From the IMG/VR virus record IMGVR_UViG_3300041991_000043, positions 1-33,737 of that record: a stretch of DNA of 33,737 nucleotides; one strand, 5' to 3'. The notes beneath the pieces were generated by a model. That model searched no databases. It was not told where the DNA came from and saw only the letters and a list, made by a program, of their open reading frames with translations. The stretch is from a virus. Of the stretch, positions 1-7,337 are shown piece by piece (positions within the stretch are counted from its first letter, which is position 1; each line of letters starts with the position of its first letter). The translations under genes were made by a program, and so were the position numbers.

Positions 1-2
1 AA

Positions 3-347
3 ACACGTGCAATTGTTGCCCGTCTTAAAGGCGAAACCAGCTGCAAGGGTTGTCAGTACCTGTACGTGTTCAACACGCTTGACGGTTCTTCATTCGTCAA
101 CTGTTCAAGGAATAAAAACCGAAAGCTTCGCAATGTTTTGTTAGCTCCATACGACATATTGTCTCAAGTCCTTAAAGCTTGCCAAGATGGGATTTGCGAA
201 CTGTATTATCCCCATGGGGATTTTTTCTGGCGAATAATAAACATATACCCAAGGCTTAATTTTCCCGTAGGGGCACCGTTAGACCCCCTCCCCCGTAAAA
301 CCATCAAGCTTCACGTGGAAAAGACGTACGATAAGACCCTTTCCTAG
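3..347 (+). CDS. 5'-truncated hypothetical protein
   Basis: The reading frame is open from the window edge to a TAG at 345-347, so the gene starts upstream; the GTG at 66 is only an internal candidate start. The visible 114 residues include a C-x2-C pair near the edge (SCKGCQYLYVF) and two later cysteine stretches (FVNCSRN, ACQDGICELYY), so a metal-binding role is possible but unproven. I do not recognise the family. The stop codon overlaps the TAGGAG ribosome binding site of the nuclease gene that follows, so it belongs to the same operon. Its base composition is more AT-rich than that of the late genes. Confidence 0.6.
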   Translation, partial: TRAIVARLKGETSCKGCQYLYVFNTLDGSSFVNCSRNKNRKLRNVLLAPYDILSQVLKACQDGICELYYPHGDFFWRIINIYPRLNFPVGAPLDPLPRKTIKLHVEKTYDKTLS

Positions 348-356
348 GAGCATAAG

Positions 357-1067
357 ATGGCCAATGAACGCATCAAAACGTGGAGCTTTTCGCGCCTTTC
401 AGACTTCGAGCAATGCAAACTTCGCGCCAAGCTGAAGTACATCGACCGCATTCCTGAGCCTGCACGCCCCTTGCCAAAAGGGAAGCTAGAGCAGCCGAAT
501 GAGCGGGGCACCCGTATCCACGAAGCTGCTGAACGCTTCATCCAAGGTGGCGTAGAGCTGATCCCTGAGCTCGACGCTTTCAAGGACGAGCTCACTGAGC
601 TACGTAACAAGTACGCTCATGGCATGGTGTCTCTCGAAGGAGAGTGGGCAGTCAACCGAGAATGGGCACCAGTTGCATGGAACGATCGAGACGCATGGGC
701 CCGCATCAAGCTGGATGCCTTTGTTCGTCTTTCGCCTACCCATGCTGTCGTGATCGATTACAAGACTGGCAGAAAGTTTGGTAATGAGATCAAGCATGCT
801 GAACAGACCCAGCTATACCAGCTCGCTGCGTTTCTACGATATCCGGAACTTGAGATCATCGATGTAGAGCTTTGGTACACCGATCAAGATGACCTTACCC
901 ATGCCAAATACACCCGGCAGCAAGGGCTACGGTTCTTCGAGAATTTCAACCGCCGTGGCATAGAAATTACTTCTGCCACAGAGTTCCCCGCAAATCCGAA
1001 CATGTTTTCCTGCAAATGGTGCCCTTACGGCCCTCGCGGGACAGGAGACTGTGAAAAAGGAGTCTGA
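357..1067 (+). CDS. PD-(D/E)XK exonuclease, Cas4/RecB-like, probable Fe-S protein
   Basis: A 236-residue nuclease of the RecB/Cas4 type. It opens with the family signature SFSRLSDFEQC (Cys20). Then come GTRIHEAAERFI (His55), the catalytic core with Asp120 and Asp134-Tyr-Lys136 (VIDYKTGRK), and the QTQLYQLAAF helix that follows the core in this family. The C-terminus has Cys219, Cys222 and Cys232 (SCKWCPYG...GDC). With Cys20 this makes the four-cysteine layout that holds a 4Fe-4S cluster in Cas4 and AddB. Such enzymes degrade DNA ends, often 5'-3', and phage copies are thought to act in recombination or replication. The start is an ATG after TAGGAGCATAAG. It lies directly before the SNF2-type gene region, suggesting work on DNA forks or ends. 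No CRISPR locus is near, so a Cas4 role in spacer acquisition is not indicated. Confidence 0.88.
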   Translation: MANERIKTWSFSRLSDFEQCKLRAKLKYIDRIPEPARPLPKGKLEQPNERGTRIHEAAERFIQGGVELIPELDAFKDELTELRNKYAHGMVSLEGEWAVNREWAPVAWNDRDAWARIKLDAFVRLSPTHAVVIDYKTGRKFGNEIKHAEQTQLYQLAAFLRYPELEIIDVELWYTDQDDLTHAKYTRQQGLRFFENFNRRGIEITSATEFPANPNMFSCKWCPYGPRGTGDCEKGV

Positions 1068-1068
1068 G

Positions 1069-1479
1069 ATGGGTTATGTACGCGCAAGTCTTCTAAACCT
1101 GACTTTCGAAGAATGGTGCGCGCAGGATCTTGGGGCAATGTTGGCTACTCGACCTCTTTGGAAAGATAGCCACTCTAATCGTGAGATGGTCACCAACATG
1201 CCGAGGTTGATTCTTATGGACGGAGAAGGGCTTTCGGTACAAGCAAGTGACCTCCATTACTCGACTCCAAGGAACCTTGTAGGGCCTTACACCAACGTCG
1301 AAGTTGGGTACCCTTCTTCACCGCCTCCTAGTACTTGGGAGCAGTATGCAGATAGCCCAGACACGCCCTGCAGCACGATTTACAGCTACATCCCACTCCA
1401 CCTAGTGCTCCTTTTTATTGGGGCGCATGGGGGAATAAACAAACAAGTAACTTTCCGCTCTTTTGCCCATGCCTACTAA
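1069..1479 (+). CDS. hypothetical protein (136 aa)
   Basis: The ATG at 1069 is chosen over the upstream GTG at 1051 because AAAAAGGAG lies just before it; it begins one base after the nuclease stop. The product (MGYVRASLLNLTFEEWC...) has a Pro/Ser-rich middle (PSSPPPSTW) and a short hydrophobic stretch near the C-terminus (YIPLHLVLLFIGAHGG) that could be a membrane segment or a buried core. I do not recognise a family. Its 3' end overlaps the helicase gene start by 11 bases, which implies coupled translation. Confidence 0.6.
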   Translation: MGYVRASLLNLTFEEWCAQDLGAMLATRPLWKDSHSNREMVTNMPRLILMDGEGLSVQASDLHYSTPRNLVGPYTNVEVGYPSSPPPSTWEQYADSPDTPCSTIYSYIPLHLVLLFIGAHGGINKQVTFRSFAHAY

Positions 1480-2863
1480 CAAACCTCCGCCACGCTACAA
1501 ACACCAAACGGTGTCTGTTAAGTTCATGGACACCCGCCCAAGAGTCCTAGATGCTTCAGATCCCGGTACAGGGAAGACCCGAGTACAGATTGATCTCTGT
1601 ACTGCTCGACGCTTTGCCGGGGGTAAAGCGGTGCTGGTCATAGCGCCCAAATCCCTGCTGCGAAGTGCTTGGGAAAACGACTTCAAGAAGTTTTCCCCTT
1701 CCATTGTGACCTCGGTAGCCACAGCGGCCAATCGGGAAAAAGCGTTCGAAGCAGATGCTGATGTCTACATCACCAATACTGATGCGGTCAATTGGCTCGC
1801 CAAAAAGCCCCCGTCTTTTTTCAAGCGCTTCGACACACTCGTCATTGATGAGCTCTCAGCATTCAAGCACCACACTAGCGGGCGCTCCAAGGCCATCAAC
1901 AAGATCAAGAAGCACTTCCAGTACCGCTATGGCCTGACAGGCACTCCAAGCACCAACTCCATAACGGACATCTGGCATCAAGTTTTTGTGCTCGACGATG
2001 GACAGCGCCTTGGAAAGTCCTTTTTCCAATTCAGAAACTCCGTTCAAACTCCTCAGCAAGTGGGCCCTGCGGCCAACATGCTGAAGTGGACTGATAAGCC
2101 CGGAGCTGAGCTTGCGGTAGGAGGGCTGATTCAAGACATCGTTGTGCGGCACAAGTTCGAAGAGTGCATCGACATCCCTGCAAACCACGAGTACTCAGTT
2201 CCGTTTGTTCTTACTCCTGCGCATGCCAAGCTGTACCGCCAATTTGAGAAAGATGCTGTGATCCAGCTGACTTCTGGCCAAGTTGTAAGCGCTGTGAACG
2301 CAGCGGGAGTGATGGGCAAGCTCTTGCAAATTGCTTCTGGGGCATCGTATTCTGCGGGGCCGGCGTCCAATGACTATTCAGTGATCGACAGCTCACGATA
2401 TGAGCTAGTAGCCGATCTCGCAGAACAGCGCGCTCATAGCGTCGTGTTCTTTAACTGGAGGCACCAACGGGACCAGTTGATCGCTGAGTTTGAGAAGCGT
2501 GGGCTCACGTTTGTTGTCATTGATGGCAACACTACTGACAAAGAACGTGAGAGCGCTGTTGATCTCTACCAGAAAGGGTTCTATCGTGTGCTCCTTGCCC
2601 ACCCCCAATCAGCGGCACACGGGCTCACATTGACCCGAGGTACCGCGACAATTTGGGCAAGTCCAACGTACAACCTTGAGCACTGGATTCAAGGTAACCG
2701 ACGCATCTACCGCGCTGGGCAGACTCAAAAAACAGAAACGATTGTTGTGTTGGCGGCCGACACAATTGAGGATAAGGTTTTTCGCCGCATGACCGACAAG
2801 AATGTTCAGCAAACGAATGTTCTTGAATTTTTCAAAGAAGCTTTCTCCGATAACCGAAGATAA
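1469..2863 (+). CDS. SNF2/superfamily 2 helicase-like ATPase
   Basis: A 464-residue superfamily 2 ATPase with both RecA-like lobes. Lobe 1 shows a Q-motif glutamine (YKHQ, Q13), Walker A DPGTGKT (33-37), motif II DELS (127-130) and motif III LTGTP (156-160). Lobe 2 shows FFNWRHQRDQL, then AAHGLTLTRG and motif VI QGNRRIYRAGQ (408-418), which matches the QxxxRxxRxGQ form of SNF2 proteins. SNF2 proteins translocate along duplex DNA and usually do not separate strands; phage versions accompany replication genes. The ATG at 1469 is preferred to TTG at 1463. There is no clear ribosome binding site, so re-initiation from the overlapping upstream gene is likely. It is short for the family, with no extra accessory domain visible. 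Confidence 0.9.
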   Translation: MPTNKPPPRYKHQTVSVKFMDTRPRVLDASDPGTGKTRVQIDLCTARRFAGGKAVLVIAPKSLLRSAWENDFKKFSPSIVTSVATAANREKAFEADADVYITNTDAVNWLAKKPPSFFKRFDTLVIDELSAFKHHTSGRSKAINKIKKHFQYRYGLTGTPSTNSITDIWHQVFVLDDGQRLGKSFFQFRNSVQTPQQVGPAANMLKWTDKPGAELAVGGLIQDIVVRHKFEECIDIPANHEYSVPFVLTPAHAKLYRQFEKDAVIQLTSGQVVSAVNAAGVMGKLLQIASGASYSAGPASNDYSVIDSSRYELVADLAEQRAHSVVFFNWRHQRDQLIAEFEKRGLTFVVIDGNTTDKERESAVDLYQKGFYRVLLAHPQSAAHGLTLTRGTATIWASPTYNLEHWIQGNRRIYRAGQTQKTETIVVLAADTIEDKVFRRMTDKNVQQTNVLEFFKEAFSDNRR

Positions 2864-2878
2864 CCAAGGATCTTTACT

Positions 2879-3205
2879 ATGAGCAATTTCTCTGTCTCCC
2901 CTGTTCAGTCCGGTGCTCTTGGACTCGCTCAACAACTCGCATGGGAAAAGCAGTACCAGCAGCTGCTTCGCCTGTTTCTGAAAACTCACTACGAATTCGA
3001 CGGCTCAGCTGTAGCCGCTTGGATGCGTGCACAGGGGCTACACGATCCCGTCCACCACAACATGTGGGGGGTTCAGATCACGTTCTACGCCGGGCTTGGC
3101 TGGATGCACCCCGTTGGGCGTGGTGTTCCTTCAGGAGCTGCGCACATTGCTCAAGTTCGTATTTGGCGCAGCACCATGTGCAGCAAATCCAAGCGGGGGA
3201 TCTAA
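2879..3205 (+). CDS. small phage protein with HHNMWG...WRS motif
   Basis: A 108-residue protein starting at an ATG preceded by AAGGATCTTTACT. It carries the string DPVHHNMWGVQ followed by GLGWMHPVGRGVPS and ends with VRIWRSTMC. I have an impression of similar His/Asn/Trp-Gly plus W-R-S patterns in small phage proteins found near replication genes, but I know no function for them. The conserved His, Asn and Trp residues could form a catalytic or binding site; that is inference. It lies between the SNF2-type gene and a short gene that overlaps the DNA polymerase. Confidence 0.65.
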   Translation: MSNFSVSPVQSGALGLAQQLAWEKQYQQLLRLFLKTHYEFDGSAVAAWMRAQGLHDPVHHNMWGVQITFYAGLGWMHPVGRGVPSGAAHIAQVRIWRSTMCSKSKRGI

Positions 3206-3207
3206 TC

Positions 3208-3420
3208 GTGGAGATAGAAGTGAAAGCAATCTTTGGCTGGTGCACTGCGAACGAAAGATCCCAAGTTCTCTATCGATTTCCTTTGGACGGCAGGAAAGAA
3301 ATTCATACCCAACTTCAGATGCTGGATAAAGCGATAAATGCTTCTCGCTTCATGAACACCCCCGACACTTGTTATGTTGTTGAAAGCACGCCGCCATGGA
3401 AATTGAACAAGGGAAAATAG
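3208..3420 (+). CDS. hypothetical protein (70 aa), overlaps polymerase gene
   Basis: A GTG start at 3208 is placed seven bases after a GGGGGA ribosome binding site and two bases after the previous stop. A longer in-frame version would overlap the whole preceding gene and is unlikely. The product begins VEIEVKAIFGWCTANERSQ and ends PPWKLNKGK. It has a mixed alpha/beta look and no motif I recognise. Its last 25 bases overlap the polymerase gene, so translation of the two may be coupled. Confidence 0.5.
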   Translation: MEIEVKAIFGWCTANERSQVLYRFPLDGRKEIHTQLQMLDKAINASRFMNTPDTCYVVESTPPWKLNKGK

Positions 3421-5264
3421 AAGTCAACGGAGTTGTTTACGACATCGTTACTCTCGACTACGAAACTTTCTACAGTAAGGAGTACACCTTAACTGGAAAG
3501 ATGAACATGTCGGAGTACATCCGCGATGATCGCTTCCACGTGCATGGGGTTGCCATTAAAAAGAACAATGGCAAAACGCTTTGGTACACCGAACGAAACA
3601 TCCGGCTGGCTCTTGACGAGATTGACTGGTCTCGCACTGCCCTTCTCTGCCACAACACCGCCTTTGACGGGATGATCACGGCCGAGGTATATGGGCATGT
3701 TCCGGCCTTCTATCTCGATACCCTGTCCATGAGCCGTGCTACACGGGGGCACAGCGTCAGGCATGATCTTGACACCGTCGCCAAGTCTTTTGGGCATGGA
3801 GGCAAGGTCAAGAAGAAGGCTTTGGTCGACACTAAGGATAAGCTCGTTCTTACCAAGCAGGAAGTTGCAAACCTCGGGGCGTACTCTATCGACGATGTCG
3901 AAGATACGTACCGGGTTTTCTGGGACATGTACCCCCATCTTCCAGATGACGAGCTTCGGCTTATCGACATCACGATGCGTATGTTCTGTGATCCGGTACT
4001 CTTGGTCGACATTCAACGAGTTGAGCAGGAACTATCCAAAGAACTTGGGGGCAAAGCAGCCGCGCTTTTCCGTTCTGGAGTTTCCCCAGAGCAGCTTATG
4101 TCAAACAAGAAGTTTGCAGAGCTAATCGAAGCGACTGGTGCCAAGCTCCCCAAAAAGATCAGCCTTTCGACTGGCAAAGAAACTTACGCATTCGCAAAGT
4201 CTGATATTGCCTTTCAAGAACTGATGAACTCTGGCAACAAGCAAGTCCATGCTCTGTGCGAAGCTCGGCTACGGATCAAGTCGACCATTGGTGAAACTCG
4301 GGCAAACCGTTTCTTAGAAGCTGGCCGTAACGGTAAGAAGCTGCCAATCCTGCTCAACTATTCTGGAGCGCATACACACCGCTGGTCTGGTGGGAACAAG
4401 ATGAACCTCCAGAACCTGAAACGTGGAGGAGAACTTCGGCGCTCAATTCTTGCCCCCGCAGGACAGGTCGTGGTTGTAGCCGATTCAGCGCAGATTGAAG
4501 CGCGTGTGCTCGCTTGGCTAGCGCAGCAAATGGACGTAGTAGCTGCCTTTGCGGCCAATGAAGACATCTACAAACTCATGGCTTCCGTTATATACGGTAA
4601 GCCAGTTGCCGACATCACGAAGGACGAGCGCTTCATTGGCAAGGTGTGCGTACTCGGTTTGGGCTTTGGAATGGGCCCTCAGAAATTACGCATGACCTTG
4701 AAGCAAGGCGCGCTTGGAGGCCCTCCTGTAGACATGAGCGAAAGCGAATGCCAGCGCATCGTCAACATCTACCGTAGGCGCAATTGGCGGATTAAACAGT
4801 TCTGGGCCCGCATGGACCAGTTCATTGTCAACATGACAGTGGGGGTGGCCGATAAGGAAGGCCCGCTCACTTGTGGCAAGGGCTTCATCCAGCTACCGAA
4901 TGGACTGTTTTTGCAGTATTTTGGCCTGCATGGAACCGCTGAGGTTTCTCGTGGCGATCTCGTCATGACGGAGACGACTTACTTGACCCAAAAAGGAAGG
5001 GCCAAGCTCTATGGGGGCCTCCTCACCGAGAACGTAGTGCAGGCTCTGGCCCGCGTGATCATCGGAGAACAGATGCTGAAAATTCACGACGCTGGGCATC
5101 GTATCGTCACTATGACTCATGACGAAATCGTAGTCGTTGCTGACATGAACAAAGGGCAAGAAACGCTCGATTTCATGATCAAAACAATGTCTACCCCGCC
5201 GGATTGGGCCCCCGGATTGCCTCTTTCCGCTGAAGGGGGTTTCGACGTGTGTTATTCCAAATGA
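3396..5264 (+). CDS. family A DNA polymerase with 3'-5' exonuclease domain
   Basis: A 622-residue replicative polymerase of the compact phage type. The N-terminal DnaQ-like exonuclease has Exo I LDYETF (Asp21, Glu23), Exo II CHNTAFDG and Exo III YSIDDVEDTY. The polymerase domain has motif A VADSAQIEARVLAWLA (Asp363), motif B RFIGKVCVLGLGFGMG (Arg412, Lys416) and motif C MTHDEIVV (His575, Asp576, Glu577). Aligning motif B on Arg and Lys places Leu420 where E. coli Pol I has Phe762 and T7 polymerase has Tyr526, and Phe424 where Pol I has Tyr766. No 5'-3' exonuclease domain is present. The ATG at 3396 has a poor ribosome binding site and overlaps the upstream gene. It is the core of the replication block, with the SNF2-type ATPase and nuclease upstream. 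Confidence 0.95.
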   Translation: MEIEQGKIEVNGVVYDIVTLDYETFYSKEYTLTGKMNMSEYIRDDRFHVHGVAIKKNNGKTLWYTERNIRLALDEIDWSRTALLCHNTAFDGMITAEVYGHVPAFYLDTLSMSRATRGHSVRHDLDTVAKSFGHGGKVKKKALVDTKDKLVLTKQEVANLGAYSIDDVEDTYRVFWDMYPHLPDDELRLIDITMRMFCDPVLLVDIQRVEQELSKELGGKAAALFRSGVSPEQLMSNKKFAELIEATGAKLPKKISLSTGKETYAFAKSDIAFQELMNSGNKQVHALCEARLRIKSTIGETRANRFLEAGRNGKKLPILLNYSGAHTHRWSGGNKMNLQNLKRGGELRRSILAPAGQVVVVADSAQIEARVLAWLAQQMDVVAAFAANEDIYKLMASVIYGKPVADITKDERFIGKVCVLGLGFGMGPQKLRMTLKQGALGGPPVDMSESECQRIVNIYRRRNWRIKQFWARMDQFIVNMTVGVADKEGPLTCGKGFIQLPNGLFLQYFGLHGTAEVSRGDLVMTETTYLTQKGRAKLYGGLLTENVVQALARVIIGEQMLKIHDAGHRIVTMTHDEIVVVADMNKGQETLDFMIKTMSTPPDWAPGLPLSAEGGFDVCYSK

Positions 5265-5273
5265 GGAGTTGAG

Positions 5274-5558
5274 ATGGCTGGAATTACGATTGATGATGAG
5301 GAACTTGAAGCGCACATTGGCGAGTACCTACGTGACGTGGTTGCCAAGCATGCTCAATGGGCCATAGAGAAACAAGCCAAAGAGGTTGTAGCGGGCGAAC
5401 TTGCCCGATTGCGCCTTTTGGACCCGAACATGGGGACATTGGGCGATATGGTTGAAGACAAGCTAACTCCTTTGATCGATGCCCGGATCGAGCTAATTAT
5501 GTCCTATCGGCTCAAAGAAGTCCTATTGCGTATTTTCCAAGACGTTGCGAACCGATAA
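5274..5558 (+). CDS. small helical protein, paralogue A of tandem pair
   Basis: A 94-residue protein starting after a GAGGAG ribosome binding site that overlaps the polymerase stop. It is charged and probably helical throughout. Its centre, AKEVVAGELARLRLLDPN, closely matches the centre of the next gene product, [17 protein letters not shown], at the same place in a protein of nearly the same length. The two therefore look like a tandem duplication. I do not recognise the family. Its position straight after the polymerase suggests an accessory role in replication, or a small oligomer; this is inference. Confidence 0.7.
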   Translation: MAGITIDDEELEAHIGEYLRDVVAKHAQWAIEKQAKEVVAGELARLRLLDPNMGTLGDMVEDKLTPLIDARIELIMSYRLKEVLLRIFQDVANR

Positions 5559-5559
5559 C

Positions 5560-5847
5560 ATGAAAGTCAACCTACGAATCGAAGAAGACGACCAGTTTCG
5601 TCACGAAGTACGAAGTCTCATTGAAGGGCAGGTACGGCACATTCTTCGCGAGCAACTTGCGGGCATTGTCGCTGGAGAAATCGCAAAGATGCGCCTACTT
5701 CAGCCTAACAGCCCTATGCTTGCCGCCCTGATCGTCAAGGAAATCCAAAAAATGTTCAGCACCCGTTCGGGGACGCTTGAAAACATTTTTTCCAAAGAAA
5801 TTCAAGCCCAGCTCCGAAAAATTCTTTCCCCACCTCCAGCACCATGA
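5560..5847 (+). CDS. small helical protein, paralogue B of tandem pair
   Basis: A 95-residue protein; the ATG at 5560 lies one base after the preceding stop, so it is likely read by coupled translation, and the TTG at 5545 is less likely. It shares with its upstream neighbour the core VAGE-(L/I)-A-(R/K)-x-RLL-x-PN and the flanking helices. The C-terminus (ILSPPPAP) is different and proline-rich. Both copies are intact, so each may be useful, for example as a hetero-oligomer. The stop overlaps the start of the J-domain gene in an ATGA. Confidence 0.68.
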   Translation: MKVNLRIEEDDQFRHEVRSLIEGQVRHILREQLAGIVAGEIAKMRLLQPNSPMLAALIVKEIQKMFSTRSGTLENIFSKEIQAQLRKILSPPPAP

Positions 5848-6107
5848 ACTACTACGAAATTCTTGGCATTGCTCCTGATGCTTCGGACGTTGAAATCAGG
5901 ATTGCGTACAAGCGCTTGGCCATGAAGCATCATCCAGATCGAGAAGGAGGTGACGCAGCGAAATTCGATGCTATTCAAAAAGCCTACAAAGGGCTTCAAA
6001 ATGCCGTGTGCCCTGTCTGTAACGGGCGCGGGCAAGTCCGTGAGCGCAAGGGTGCGTTCACGCGTTTGGTGAACTGCCCCCGATGCTGGGGGAAGGTCAA
6101 AAAATAA
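5844..6107 (+). CDS. minimal J-domain protein with half DnaJ zinc finger
   Basis: An 87-residue Hsp40-like co-chaperone. Residues 2-52 form a J-domain: [12 protein letters not shown], then [12 protein letters not shown] with the invariant His30-Pro31-Asp32 needed to stimulate DnaK ATPase, and the closing helix [11 protein letters not shown]. Residues 56-83 carry two CxxCxG motifs ([15 protein letters not shown]), half of the four in full-length DnaJ, enough for one zinc. The substrate-binding beta domains are absent. It probably recruits host DnaK to a phage complex, perhaps replication or assembly; this is inferred from the family and the location. The start lies in an ATGA overlap with the previous gene. 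Confidence 0.92.
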   Translation: MNYYEILGIAPDASDVEIRIAYKRLAMKHHPDREGGDAAKFDAIQKAYKGLQNAVCPVCNGRGQVRERKGAFTRLVNCPRCWGKVKK

Positions 6108-6124
6108 CTTCGGAGTGACTCCTA

Positions 6125-6493
6125 ATGAGTACGCTTGGTCTTAAAATCGACGCTCTTCACGCACTACGTGAAGAAAAGCGAGCAATTGAAGCACAGCTAA
6201 AGCTGAAGGAAGAAGAAATTTCGGCGATGGAGAACGACCTGATCACCCAGATGGATGCTCAGGGAGTTTCGAGATCCACCGGTGCGCATGCCACAGTGTC
6301 CATCACTATGTCTGTTCGCCCGGCGGTCGAGGACTGGGACGCGTTTTATGCGTTCATCTCCAAGCACAAGTACTTCCACCTGCTCGAACGTCGTCCGTCA
6401 GTCGTTGGCTGCCGGGAGCTGTTCGAGCTTAAGGGGACTATCCCCGGTGTGGTGCCCTTCACTCAGCGTAAGCTGCATATCCGTTCCGTGTAA
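6125..6493 (+). CDS. conserved phage protein with N-terminal coiled coil (122 aa)
   Basis: The ATG at 6125 follows CGGAGTGACTCCTA. Residues 10-45 (LREEKRAIEAQLKLKEEE...) form a short coiled coil with Glu/Lys heptads. A compact domain follows with a Trp-Asp-Ala-Phe-Tyr motif (VEDWDAFYAFISKHKYFHLL, then ERRPS) and the ending IPGVVPFTQRKLHIRS. As far as I recall, proteins of this make-up are frequent in phage genomes near the polymerase and single-strand-binding genes, but I know no function. The next gene follows after 20 bases and has its own AAGGAG site, so the two are probably co-expressed and may work together. Confidence 0.75.
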   Translation: MSTLGLKIDALHALREEKRAIEAQLKLKEEEISAMENDLITQMDAQGVSRSTGAHATVSITMSVRPAVEDWDAFYAFISKHKYFHLLERRPSVVGCRELFELKGTIPGVVPFTQRKLHIRSV

Positions 6494-6513
6494 CGATCCA
6501 AGGAGAATCATCG

Positions 6514-7251
6514 ATGGCAACCCGTGCGAAAGCAACCCTTCCCGTGAACTATAACGAGCAGTTGGCTCGTGAAGCAGCGGAAATCAGCAAGCGTATCGCT
6601 ACACCCTCTGGGGACCGCGTTCGTTTCAACTCCAATCGCGGTTTTGTTACCCCCGACGGCAACGAAGGCGAGGAACTCGAAGTCGTCATTGTGGACTTCA
6701 TGTCCAGCAACCTGTTCTATGACGGCCCGTTTGATCGTGACAAACCGCAGCCCCCGGCGTGCTTTGCAATCGGGCCCGAGCCGAGTTTGCTCGTTCCGAG
6801 CGATAACAGTCCGAACAAGCAAGCGGAAGTCTGCACCGTGTGCCCGAACAACCAGTTCGGCTCGGCCGGCAAAGGCAAGGCCTGTAAGAACACGCGGCTG
6901 TTGGCGGTCATGCCTCTGGCAATGGATGGTGGTGAATCGCCCATCTGGATCATGTCTGTACCTCCAACGTCGATGAAAGCCTTTGATGGCTATGTGTCGA
7001 CTTTGGCTTCCAAGCACAAGACGATTCCGGTGGGGGTTGTTACCCGCATCACGTTGGACCAAACTGTGCAGTTCGCTGCGCCTCGGTTCACAGTCGTTCG
7101 TCCTTTGGATGGCTCAGAGATTGGGACGTACATGGCTAACCGCGAAGAAGCACGCACGCGTTTGGCGATGGAGCCGGATGTATCGCAGTACGTTCCGCCG
7201 GCGCAAACCGCACCTTCTCGCGGTCAGCCGATGCGTCGCGGCGTGCGCTAA
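6514..7251 (+). CDS. zinc-binding protein, candidate ssDNA-binding protein
   Basis: A 245-residue protein starting after CCAAGGAGAATCATCG. The centre contains Cys83 and a knuckle C107TVC110 ... KACKN (Cys124) inside NNQFGSAGKGKACKN, a likely zinc site. The flanking regions are rich in beta strands (LEVVIVDFMSSNLFYDG; PVGVVTRITLDQTVQFAAP). The C-terminal 30 residues are flexible and basic (SRGQPMRRGVR), unlike the acidic tail of classical SSB. Beta-rich core, zinc and position between polymerase and nucleotide genes suggest a single-strand-binding protein analogous to T4 gp32, but no OB-fold can be proven by eye. The alternative is an unnamed DNA-metabolism protein. Confidence 0.55.
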   Translation: MATRAKATLPVNYNEQLAREAAEISKRIATPSGDRVRFNSNRGFVTPDGNEGEELEVVIVDFMSSNLFYDGPFDRDKPQPPACFAIGPEPSLLVPSDNSPNKQAEVCTVCPNNQFGSAGKGKACKNTRLLAVMPLAMDGGESPIWIMSVPPTSMKAFDGYVSTLASKHKTIPVGVVTRITLDQTVQFAAPRFTVVRPLDGSEIGTYMANREEARTRLAMEPDVSQYVPPAQTAPSRGQPMRRGVR

Positions 7252-7258
7252 GCTTTAC

Positions 7259-7337
7259 GAGGTCTAAGCTGGATGGTTTCGACACCACAGCACCAGCCGT
7301 GTAAACTGGAGGGGGGAAAGGCCCCTAGACCTCACCA
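7259..7337 (+). ncRNA. cloverleaf-like RNA ending in ACCA (degenerate tRNA-like)
   Basis: Starting eight bases after the previous stop, the DNA can fold as a tRNA-shaped cloverleaf. The acceptor is GAGGTCT (7259-7265) with AGACCTC (7327-7333), seven perfect pairs, followed by A and an encoded CCA (7334-7337). The D-type stem is GCTG (7268-7271) with CAGC (7288-7291). The anticodon-type stem is CCAG (7293-7296) with CTGG (7306-7309), plus a C-A mismatch. The T-type stem is AGGGG (7310-7314) with CCCCT (7322-7326), a seven-base loop directly against the acceptor. Against a working tRNA: the T-loop is GGAAAGG, the base before the presumed TGT anticodon is G, there is no variable loop, and the D-loop is 16 bases. 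An alternative fold pairs GCTGG (7268-7272) with CCAGC (7293-7297), giving a three-way junction. Confidence 0.35.

Noticed and set aside
357-1067. Cas4-like nuclease as part of a CRISPR system
   Set aside because: No repeat-spacer array, Cas1 or Cas2 is in the window; the neighbours are replication genes.
7259-7337. Functional tRNA-Thr (anticodon TGT)
   Set aside because: T-loop consensus, U33 and variable loop are missing and the D-loop is too long; kept only as a tRNA-like RNA candidate.
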